DNA of 9,880 nucleotides, taken from contig CALVUW010000038.1 in NCBI GenBank assembly GCA_944363695.1, positions 1 through 9,880 of the forward strand, read 5' to 3'. Source of the stretch: an uncultured Bacilli bacterium. Its GTDB lineage: Bacteria; Bacillota_I; Bacilli_A; RF39; UBA660. Position numbers and translations under genes: made by a program. The first letter of the stretch is position 1. Each line of letters opens with the position of its first letter. Under the pieces are notes generated by a model. That model saw nothing but the letters and a program-made list of their open reading frames with translations. It was not told where the DNA came from and did not search any database. Below, in pieces: positions 1-5,747 of this stretch.

Positions 1-9
1 ATAAAGGAA

Positions 10-234
10 TTGTGCAATTACTTTTGTAAATTTTAAAAATTCCTATTTTTGTTATGTGTTTTACAATATATTTTTCTGAAAATTGTCATAATTTAATCGA
101 ATTTTCTTGCTTTTTCTTGTGCTCAGTTGTGCATTTTCTATTGTAATTTAAGCATTTCTGATTATTTTTTAATAATTGTGCACTTTACTTAGAATTTAAC
201 AGGTATTTTTTAACCGGTAGTTGTAATTTAAGCA
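10..234. repeat. Imperfect direct repeats, possible IS21-type end
   Basis: TTGTGCA occurs at 10-16, 127-133 and 176-182. Each copy is followed by a related AT-rich tail, so the units at about 10-37, 127-154 and 176-202 align as one ~28-bp repeat. The tail TTGTAATTTAAGCA is exact at 141-154 and 221-234. IS21-family elements are known to carry several transposase-binding repeats near each end and to end in 5'-TG...CA-3'; the last copy here ends in CA at 234. The inference is that an insertion sequence, or its relic, ends near 234 with its genes to the left of the window. No coding frame is convincing in 1-415; from 235 to 368 only AT-rich DNA with weak inverted pieces is seen. Old degenerate intergenic repeats are the alternative. 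Confidence 0.35.
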
Positions 235-368
235 ATAAACATCAATAAAAATTAGAAGAATTATATTGTTTAGTATATACACCGATTTTAGATTGGTATT
301 TCAACAAATCTATAGAATTACCGGAGCTCAAAATTTATGCGTTTATCCCGCTCAAATGAATTCTCCTA

Positions 369-397
369 TTGTCTAAATCTTTGATTTATGGTAAGAT
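369..397 (+). promoter_or_regulatory. Promoter of the tRNA-Glu gene
   Basis: TTGTCT (369-374), a 17-bp spacer and TAAGAT (392-397) form a good sigma-A type promoter. The predicted start is near 404, about 12 bases before the mature tRNA 5' end, as expected for a short leader removed by RNase P. Confidence 0.6.
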
Positions 398-415
398 GAA
401 AACATCAGTGATTAT

Positions 416-492
416 GGCCTGTTGGTGAAGTGGTTTAACACGCGCGCCTCTCAAGCTCGTATTCACGGGTTCAAACCCCGTACAGGCTACCA
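416..492 (+). tRNA. tRNA-Glu (anticodon CUC)
   Basis: All four arms can be folded. The acceptor stem is GGCCTGT/ACAGGCT with a G-U first pair. The D arm closes with GTG/CAC, the anticodon loop is CTCTCAA with U33 and anticodon CUC (reads GAG, Glu), and the variable region is five bases. The T arm is ACGGG/CCCGT with loop TTCAAAC, and the 3' CCA is encoded. The overall sequence pattern matches bacterial tRNA-Glu. The anticodon stem CGCGC/GCTCG has a C-U mismatch at the third pair (29-41), which is unusual for a working tRNA. Many low-GC Firmicutes read both Glu codons with a UUC tRNA only, so a CUC isoacceptor is an extra gene. The gene for the charging enzyme, gltX, lies 3.3 kb away on the other strand. 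Confidence 0.93.
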
Positions 493-503
493 TTTTAGAT
501 ATT

Positions 504-528
504 AAAGCAACCATTTTTGGTTGTTTTT
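504..528 (+). terminator. Terminator of the tRNA gene
   Basis: CAACCA (508-513), TTTT loop, TGGTTG (518-523), then TTTTT. Flanking AAAG extends the stem to about 10 bp. It starts 11 bases after the tRNA CCA end. Confidence 0.8.
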
Positions 529-571
529 ATTATATTTAAGAGGTGCCAACAGCTAGAAATAATTAAAAAAT

Positions 572-599
572 TTGTAAAACGGTTACCACGAAATATACG
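572..599 (+). promoter_or_regulatory. Weak candidate promoter for a short RNA
   Basis: TTGTAA (572-577), 16-bp spacer and TATACG (594-599). If used, it would give an RNA of about 60 nt from ~606 to the hairpin ending at 664. That RNA would converge on the minus-strand transcript that carries the 31-codon frame. The -10 is poor, so this is only a possibility. Confidence 0.22.
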
Positions 600-622
600 A
601 ATTTCTATTTTTGACTACAACG

Positions 623-664
623 AAAAAATCAAATCTAGCGCTTAGCACCAAATTTGATTTTTTT
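623..664. terminator. Bidirectional intrinsic terminator
   Basis: AAAAAATCAAAT (623-634) pairs perfectly with the complementary arm at 652-663, with a 17-base loop. There is a U-tract in both directions. It sits between the plus-strand tRNA region and the minus-strand small ORF and can end transcripts arriving from either side. Confidence 0.7.
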
Positions 665-711
665 ACTGTCCAAAAGGAAATTATGGGACCTCTCTAAGAC
701 CAAGTGAGAGA

Positions 712-807
712 TTAGTCTCGTTGATCTTTTACAATAATGATTTTTACATTATGTAACAAATCATTTAAGACATATCCCACAAGAATCAATGTAAGGTATA
801 ACCTAAT
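712..807 (-). CDS. Possible small hydrophobic peptide (31 codons, ATT start)
   Basis: A perfect ribosome site AAGGAGG (813-819 region) is followed 5 bases later by ATT at 807-805. That codon opens a 31-codon frame ending in TAA at 712. The peptide would have a hydrophobic N-terminal half (LYLTLILVGYVL) and a charged tail ending VKDQRD, which is the build of a single-pass membrane peptide. The only ATG (811-809) is out of frame and gives Met-Tyr-stop. A strong promoter lies upstream (836-865) and a bidirectional terminator downstream (623-664), giving a predicted transcript of about 205 nt. Size, layout and a VGxVL core recall Fst-type type I toxins. I do not recognise an exact family. It may use the rare ATT start, be a toxin inactivated by a one-base change, or be a non-coding RNA. 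The frame is open by direct reading; translation is not shown. Confidence 0.35.
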   Translation of the reverse strand: MRLYLTLILVGYVLNDLLHNVKIIIVKDQRD

Positions 808-835
808 ACATTCCTCCTTCCTTTTAGACAAAAAT

Positions 836-865
836 ATTATATACGATAGTATACTAAAAAAGCAA
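836..865 (-). promoter_or_regulatory. Strong minus-strand promoter for the small ORF
   Basis: On the minus strand TTGCTT (865-860), an 18-bp spacer and a consensus TATAAT (841-836). The predicted start near 829 leaves only about a 20-base leader before the AGGAGG ribosome site. There is no other gene between this promoter and the terminator at 623-664. Confidence 0.6.
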
Positions 866-888
866 GCAATAAAATTCCATTATCCTAA

Positions 889-927
889 CAAAAAACCAAG
901 GCTCAGTTTATTTTAAAGCCTTGGTTT
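889..927 (-). terminator. Terminator of the 451-aa membrane protein gene
   Basis: An 11-bp perfect stem, AAACCAAGGCT (893-903) with AGCCTTGGTTT (917-927) and a 13-base loop, lies 17 bases after the stop codon at 944. The run of A before 893 gives the U-tract on the minus strand. Confidence 0.85.
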
Positions 928-943
928 AATTATTTATTCTATA

Positions 944-2299
944 TTAAATAGAAAGATCTGCAGTTTCCATTAATGTTGCCAAGAGTTGCATCATCCATTC
1001 GCCTAACTGTGTTTGCTGCTCTTCTGTTAAATCATCTTCCTTTATGGCGTTAGTCACATTTTCGTTGATGTCTACCATTTCTATTTGTTCGTAAGTTGCC
1101 TTAGCTCCTACATCTAATAAAGTAGCACCACTACCAGTTATTTTCAATTGTAGATTAACCGTACCAGTTGTATCGGTTGTCTCTTCCGTCGTGATATCAA
1201 ATAACAAAGATGCATCTTCATCCATAAATTCTAAGGTTATTTGTTGATGATCATCTCTTTCGATAAAACTTAGACTTCCCATTTTAACATCCGTTGCATC
1301 AAACATTGATAAAACGGTATTATCTTCTTGTTCGTCAATGGTTATGTAGCCAACTACTTCATCATCTACTAATAAATCGATTCTATTGTCATTCAATCCT
1401 TCTTGATAACGAATCATACCGGTACTACCATCTTGATTTTCTATTAATAGACCATATCCTCGTACAGAATAGGTAAAAGGTCTGGTATAGACAATCAACT
1501 GAATACTGCTTCCCTCTTCCATAATCTGATTATCGCTAATAGTGGCCTGATTAAAATCCGGATAATATTTTTCTAAAATAGCACGAGCCTTTTCATCAGC
1601 TTTTAAGTCTTCTAAAATATTGGTAGCCATTTCTTCTGCCACTTGATTATTAATAATGAGAGCAATTTGGTTGTCTCCATTTCTCCTAAAATACGAGCTT
1701 TTTAAATTCCTTTTAATAGAACGTATGACTGTATTATAAATATAAGTAATTTCTCTACTTGAACTATTAGTTTCTATATCAGAAAAATACTGATTTTCTC
1801 CTATGTTGATATATGTATCCAAATAGTTCTTAAGGAAATAATATGCAGTTTGATCTTGAATTAAATACTTGAAATTAAACAATTCTTGACCATCTAGTTG
1901 ACTTACGATCGTTGTTAATTGTTCCTTACTTTTCTTATCGCAAATTGTGGTGATTTCAGTATCCATTTGATTAATATTGTTAACCAAGTTTAAATATAAT
2001 TGATAATTAGGATCTAAGGATGCAAAATATTCTAAATAGTCACTTTGCACTGTTAAATCCACATTGGTTTTTAATGCGTAATTATCCAAGAATTCCGTCG
2101 TATCATCAGGCAATATTTCTTCAACACTATCAGAAAACTTATCTAAAGCGGCAGCAAAAATTCGTTTTGGATCGCGCATAATATAACGAAATATATTAGC
2201 AGCAATCGCAGTAAGTATAACTAACACAATTACAATGATAATAACTCTTTTTTTCTTGTTTCCCTTCTTGTCCACAGGCGTTATCTTTTCTTCAGCCAT
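944..2299 (-). CDS. Single-pass membrane protein of unknown function
   Basis: A 451-aa protein. A lysine-rich cytoplasmic start (to about residue 18) is followed by one strongly hydrophobic segment (about 19-38, VIIIVIVLVILTAIAANIF). The remaining ~410 residues are acidic and presumably outside the cell. No Cys lipobox is seen, so it is anchored by an uncleaved helix rather than lipid. No catalytic motif is recognised. The outer part is rich in short alternating stretches typical of beta-sheet, and the end is acidic (about residue 420 on). Similar membrane-anchored proteins of unknown function, some grouped as DUF6583, occur in Firmicutes; that match is from memory and tentative. Start choice: AAAGGAG ends 8 bases before the ATG at 2299. 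A GTG at 2308 overlaps the ribosome site itself and is rejected. The gene has its own promoter (2321-2351) and terminator (889-927). Confidence 0.85.
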   Translation of the reverse strand: MAEEKITPVDKKGNKKKRVIIIVIVLVILTAIAANIFRYIMRDPKRIFAAALDKFSDSVEEILPDDTTEFLDNYALKTNVDLTVQSDYLEYFASLDPNYQLYLNLVNNINQMDTEITTICDKKSKEQLTTIVSQLDGQELFNFKYLIQDQTAYYFLKNYLDTYINIGENQYFSDIETNSSSREITYIYNTVIRSIKRNLKSSYFRRNGDNQIALIINNQVAEEMATNILEDLKADEKARAILEKYYPDFNQATISDNQIMEEGSSIQLIVYTRPFTYSVRGYGLLIENQDGSTGMIRYQEGLNDNRIDLLVDDEVVGYITIDEQEDNTVLSMFDATDVKMGSLSFIERDDHQQITLEFMDEDASLLFDITTEETTDTTGTVNLQLKITGSGATLLDVGAKATYEQIEMVDINENVTNAIKEDDLTEEQQTQLGEWMMQLLATLMETADLSI

Positions 2300-2320
2300 T
2301 TTTTTCACTCCTTTGTTTTA

Positions 2321-2351
2321 AGTATAGCAAAAAAACGCGAAACTTTGACAA
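2321..2351 (-). promoter_or_regulatory. Promoter of the 451-aa membrane protein gene
   Basis: Minus strand TTGTCA (2351-2346), 19-bp spacer and TATACT (2326-2321) with an extended -10 TG one base upstream. The long spacer is compensated by the extended -10. Confidence 0.55.
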
Positions 2352-2383
2352 AAAGAATACTGATTTACAAAGATATTTGTCAA
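2345..2383. repeat. Inverted repeat between pepC and the next gene
   Basis: TTGACAAA (2345-2352) and TTTGTCAA (2376-2383) are perfect 8-bp inverted arms directly after the pepC stop codon. One arm overlaps the -35 box of the downstream gene. It may be a weak terminator for pepC, although no U-tract follows immediately, or a regulator site. Confidence 0.35.
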
Positions 2384-3697
2384 TTAAGATGCTAAAGTTC
2401 CAAATGGATCCCAAGGTGGTAAAACAATCGGTTCCTGATTTAGGATTTGCTGCTGTTCGACAGTTAAATATTTCTTCTTAACTACCGCTTGATAAACAAA
2501 ATTATCAAACCATTCATCGGAAGCAACATAATAACCATCCTTTCCTTTGTCTTTACCCCAACTATTTTCAATTTTCCATTTATGAATCTTTTCTTGCTCT
2601 AAATTAACTCCTACTAGTACCATAGCATGATTCATAGTACTCTCAAACGTATTGAGGCGTTCTGCTTTATCCATTTCTAAATCCACTTGAAACGTTGTCT
2701 CATAATCTAATAACAGTGGATCCCATATGCCATCTGCCCGACTGAAACCTTGATTGCAATCACTACCAAACCAAACCGGTTCTAAAGCTCTTAACTGCTG
2801 CACGATAATTTTTTTAAATTCAGTTAGTGGTAAATTTAAATACCTTACACCTGGTGCCTCAATAACATTGCCTAACCATTTAACGTTAAAAAGATGATGA
2901 TATGGTTTATCAACTGTTGGTGCATGAATGATACTAATGTACTCATCCAAGTCAATATCACTATATTGTTCATAAAAATCAAGTGGTGTAATATCTTCTA
3001 TGCAATGATATTTGTTGTTTTTATCAGTATATTCGAAAGAAAATTTAGTTGGAGGCATGCCATAGCAATCCACTAATATTTTATAAATATCTTCTAAAGC
3101 TTTCTTTTTCAAAGCAGATAAATTAGCTTTTTTCTCTTGAACAAAGGCTGCAAATTGTCGAATTTTGGTATTAATAATACGATTTAACTGATTCGTATGG
3201 GAACTTTGATAAGTCTCCGGCATCACTTCCTTAGGCACTAGACCATATTTTTTAACTAAATGAACAAACATATCCCATTGTCCCCCATCTTCTACACCGG
3301 TTGTTAATTTAAGATATCTAGTTCGCTCATCTTCAGGACTATCTGATAGTTGTAATAATGTTTCCATCAGAAAATTAGCTTTTTCCAATTTGTCATAAAA
3401 AGCTAAATAACTTTGAGATAATTCAAAATTTTCTAAATTATAAAGCTTAGCTATTTTTTGGCGAATAATATTGCAGCCAGCAAAAATCCAGCAGCGACCA
3501 GACTTCATTTGATTGGTAACTGGCAGTGTATCTAAACTAATAGTAAAATGTGGCGCTAAATCTTTATAACGATTACCATTGATAGCAACTGTATCAATTT
3601 CATTTTTCACTAAAGCTTTTTGCACTAAATTATTTTCTTTAATTAACTGATAATGCTCTTGCCAACTAAGCAAATCTGTGGTATTAATTTTTTCCAT
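2384..3697 (-). CDS. pepC: Aminopeptidase C (bleomycin hydrolase family)
   Basis: A 437-aa cytoplasmic cysteine peptidase of family C1, matching the usual ~440-aa length of PepC. It removes N-terminal residues from peptides and serves in the last steps of peptide use; the family forms hexamers with the active sites facing an inner cavity. The catalytic triad is visible: Cys69 in QMKSGRCWIFAG, His357 in MNHAMVLVG and Asn378 in IENSWG. The C-terminal PPWDPFGTLAS tail is the family's typical end, which reaches into the active site and limits the enzyme to aminopeptidase action. No signal peptide is present. AAAGGAG lies 8 bases before the ATG. The gene follows gltX by about 100 bases, after a terminator, and I see no convincing promoter of its own, so some read-through may feed it. 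Confidence 0.96.
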   Translation of the reverse strand: MEKINTTDLLSWQEHYQLIKENNLVQKALVKNEIDTVAINGNRYKDLAPHFTISLDTLPVTNQMKSGRCWIFAGCNIIRQKIAKLYNLENFELSQSYLAFYDKLEKANFLMETLLQLSDSPEDERTRYLKLTTGVEDGGQWDMFVHLVKKYGLVPKEVMPETYQSSHTNQLNRIINTKIRQFAAFVQEKKANLSALKKKALEDIYKILVDCYGMPPTKFSFEYTDKNNKYHCIEDITPLDFYEQYSDIDLDEYISIIHAPTVDKPYHHLFNVKWLGNVIEAPGVRYLNLPLTEFKKIIVQQLRALEPVWFGSDCNQGFSRADGIWDPLLLDYETTFQVDLEMDKAERLNTFESTMNHAMVLVGVNLEQEKIHKWKIENSWGKDKGKDGYYVASDEWFDNFVYQAVVKKKYLTVEQQQILNQEPIVLPPWDPFGTLAS

Positions 3698-3772
3698 TTT
3701 ATCGACTCCTTTTTATTATTAATATAACCGATAAAACGAAAAGTATTACGATTCAAAAATATAAGAAATATT

Positions 3773-3805
3773 AAAAAGAAAAGCACTTTCAACCTCCTAG
3801 TGCTT
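3773..3805 (-). terminator. gltX terminator overlapping its stop codon
   Basis: On the minus strand AAGCACT (3805-3799) pairs with AGTGCTT (3787-3781) across an 11-base loop, followed by the U-rich TTCTTTTT. The gltX stop TAG (3799-3797) lies at the stem-loop border, so the hairpin contains the last two codons of the gene. The loop contains AGGAGG. Confidence 0.75.
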
Positions 3806-5440
3806 CCCTACTATTTCCTGATAAAATTGTAATCGTTTGGCAAATTCATCGATTCCAATAATCTGTAATAATTCATATAAATTCGGGGTTTTAGTTCGAC
3901 CTGTTAATATGTGCCGAATGGCTTCACAAATATCGCCGATATGACCTTTATATAGTTGAGCGTCTTCTTTATACATTTTAACTGTTGGTGCATATCCGTT
4001 TGTCTCTGCTAATGTTTGAATTTTTTGATACCACTCATCTTGTGTATCATTTACATCATAGCAATTGATATATTGTTTTAAAATATCCATATCAATTTCC
4101 TCTCCAACGATTTGTTGGTAGCTATCTTCTTGATAGAATAATTCATTAAACAAATACGTACTTTCACTTTTAATATCTTTATAAGTAGCAATATCTTTAC
4201 GAGGACGTTTACTGTTACGCTCAATATTAAGAAAAGCTATTAATTTTTCTTTATACTGGTTCATTAATGCAGCAAAAGGTGCATCGTATTTTTCATAATA
4301 TGGTAAAGCTTTTTCGTAGACTTCTGCTGCTGTTAATCTAGAAAAGTAAGTACGGCAAATATTATCTAGTTTTTCCATATCAAATAAGGTTCCACCAGTT
4401 GGCATTTTCTTATAAGTAAAGGTAAAGTCTTCAATTGTTTTATCCGGATTTTGTAAGTACCATTCTTCAAAATTACTATTAGCAAGCGTTGCTAAATAAA
4501 GTCGTACTGCTTCACTTGGAATTCCTGCTTCGGCATAGTAGCTAACAGCAAATTCAGGATCTTTTCGTTTACTTAATTTTCTAATCTTGCCATCTTCTTT
4601 TTTAGTCAATGGCGCAATGTGTAGATATTTACAAGGTTTAAATCCTAATAATTGATTCATTTGTAAATGTTTTGGAAAGCTTGGAACCCATTCATCACCA
4701 CGAACAACATGGGTTGTATGCATTAAATGATCATCAATCACATGAGCAAAATGATAAGTTGGCACTCCATTTTGTTTTAATAATACTTCATCAATTACAT
4801 TCTCTGGTAAAGTAATGTCACCTTTGATAAGATCATGCAACACGATTTCTTGATGAGCATCTCCTGGAGATTTCATTCGAATAACATATGGATCATGGCG
4901 ATCAAGATGTTCTTTGATTTCTTCTAATGATAAATTACGATCTACCGCATAATGACCATAAATACCAATCATCTCTTTACGTAATTCTTGTCCTTGACGA
5001 ATTTCACTAATTTCTTCTTCACTCATAAAGCAAGGATAAGCTTTTCCTTCACTGATTAATTTTTTAGCATAAGCTTGATAGATTTCTACACGTTGGCTTT
5101 GTTGATACGGTCCATAAGCGCCGCCTTTTTGGTAGCCTTCATCATATGTTATATCAAAAGCATCTAATGCATTCAAAATTGCTTCAATAGCACCTTCTAC
5201 CTCACGTTTATCATCTGTATCTTCAATGCGTAAATAAAAGATGCCATCTGATTGTCTTGCTAATTGACTACCAATAAAAGCACCATATAAATTTCCCACA
5301 TGCATAAATCCCGTAGGAGATGGCGCAAACCGGGTCACAATAGCGCCTTCTTTTACATTACGCTCTGGATATTTAGCTTCTATCTCCTCTACCGTCGTTG
5401 TTATATTTGGAAATAGTAAATCTGCAATTTCTTTATTCAT
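3797..5440 (-). CDS. gltX: Glutamate-tRNA ligase (long N-terminal form)
   Basis: A 547-aa class I aminoacyl-tRNA synthetase that attaches glutamate to tRNA-Glu in the cytoplasm. The HIGH-type signature is in FAPSPTGFMHVGN (His47-Asn50), followed by the Glu-binding region RIEDTDDKREVEG (71-83). The KMSKS-type loop is KIRKLSKRKDPE (KLSKR at 288-292). The C-terminal third is the helical anticodon-binding part. It is longer than the usual ~480 aa because of an extra ~33-residue N-terminus before the catalytic fold, a form also known from some Clostridia. No zinc-binding cysteine cluster is present. Whether it charges only tRNA-Glu or also tRNA-Gln (non-discriminating) cannot be told by eye. Start: AGGTGA lies shortly before the ATG. 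Promoter at 5503-5531; the transcript ends at the hairpin that includes its stop codon. Confidence 0.96.
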   Translation of the reverse strand: MNKEIADLLFPNITTTVEEIEAKYPERNVKEGAIVTRFAPSPTGFMHVGNLYGAFIGSQLARQSDGIFYLRIEDTDDKREVEGAIEAILNALDAFDITYDEGYQKGGAYGPYQQSQRVEIYQAYAKKLISEGKAYPCFMSEEEISEIRQGQELRKEMIGIYGHYAVDRNLSLEEIKEHLDRHDPYVIRMKSPGDAHQEIVLHDLIKGDITLPENVIDEVLLKQNGVPTYHFAHVIDDHLMHTTHVVRGDEWVPSFPKHLQMNQLLGFKPCKYLHIAPLTKKEDGKIRKLSKRKDPEFAVSYYAEAGIPSEAVRLYLATLANSNFEEWYLQNPDKTIEDFTFTYKKMPTGGTLFDMEKLDNICRTYFSRLTAAEVYEKALPYYEKYDAPFAALMNQYKEKLIAFLNIERNSKRPRKDIATYKDIKSESTYLFNELFYQEDSYQQIVGEEIDMDILKQYINCYDVNDTQDEWYQKIQTLAETNGYAPTVKMYKEDAQLYKGHIGDICEAIRHILTGRTKTPNLYELLQIIGIDEFAKRLQFYQEIVGKH

Positions 5441-5473
5441 TTTATCACCTATCTATCTTTTTTTCCTGCTATA

Positions 5474-5495
5474 GTGTTTACAAAAAAATAAACAC
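5474..5495. repeat. Inverted repeat at the gltX transcript start
   Basis: GTGTTTA (5474-5480) and TAAACAC (5489-5495) are perfect 7-bp arms with an 8-base spacer. They fall right at the predicted gltX transcription start (about 5496), so they could be an operator or a protective 5' hairpin in the mRNA. The leader is too short for a T-box. Confidence 0.4.
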
Positions 5496-5502
5496 GTCAT
5501 TG

Positions 5503-5531
5503 CCTATATTTTACAACATTTAGTTTCACAA
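5503..5531 (-). promoter_or_regulatory. Candidate gltX promoter
   Basis: Minus strand TTGTGA (5531-5526), 17-bp spacer and TATAGG (5508-5503), 63 bases ahead of the gltX ATG. A second, poorer pair is possible 11 bases downstream (TTGTAA, 17 bp, GTTTAT). Confidence 0.45.
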
Positions 5532-5563
5532 AACAAGTGACGCTTTAGAAAAAAGCAAAAAAA

Positions 5564-5591
5564 GCAAAAATAAAACCCTTAGAATAAGGGC
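5564..5591 (-). terminator. Terminator at the element/gltX boundary
   Basis: CCCTTA (5576-5581), GAA loop, TAAGGG (5585-5590). On the minus strand the stem is followed by TTTTATTTTTG, so it stops transcripts coming from the phage-like gene at 5748 before the gltX promoter. Confidence 0.75.
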
Positions 5592-5645
5592 TTATTACTT
5601 ATTGGTTGCCCCAGCTAGATATTAACTCATTAAATATATTAAACC

Positions 5646-5744
5646 ATTTTATGTTATAACAATAGATATTACAACATAAAATAATAAAATACTATAAAAT
5701 AAAATATAATCATTTATGATTATAATACGTAAATAGTACGTAAA
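5646..5744. repeat. Cluster of inverted and direct repeats at the element's left end
   Basis: The otherwise empty AT-rich 5592-5747 holds three structures. ATTTTATGTT (5646-5655) and AACATAAAAT (5673-5682) are perfect inverted arms. TATAATCAT (5705-5713) and ATGATTATA (5716-5724) form a 20-bp near-continuous palindrome. TACGTAAA repeats directly at 5726-5733 and 5737-5744, with centres 11 bp apart, about one helical turn. Such clusters occur as integrase arm sites or regulator sites at mobile element ends, but the region is very AT-rich and chance contributes. Together with the gltX leader (5441-5591) this accounts for the 307-base gap between genes. Confidence 0.4.
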
Positions 5745-5747
5745 AAT

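Noticed and set aside
314..364. AGAATT...AATTCT and GAGC...GCTC nested arms upstream of the tRNA promoter as a riboswitch or small RNA
   Set aside because: The arms are short and interrupted, and no known riboswitch consensus or terminator follows.
1294..1476. Plus-strand open frames inside the minus-strand genes (also 2894-3076, 5947-6135, 6244-6468, 6835-7071; minus 9186-9380)
   Set aside because: They lie opposite well-supported genes, lack ribosome sites and have compositions typical of shadow frames.
2300..2308. GTG start adding three residues to the 451-aa membrane protein
   Set aside because: The GTG overlaps the AAAGGAG ribosome site, which is ideally spaced for the ATG at 2299.
5441..5531. 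T-box leader for gltX
   Set aside because: The leader is only about 55 bases, with no T-box sequence and no antiterminator/terminator pair.
5551..5571. AAAAGCAAA-type tandem repeat
   Set aside because: Two and a half short A-rich units, best seen as the U-tract side of the adjacent minus-strand terminator.
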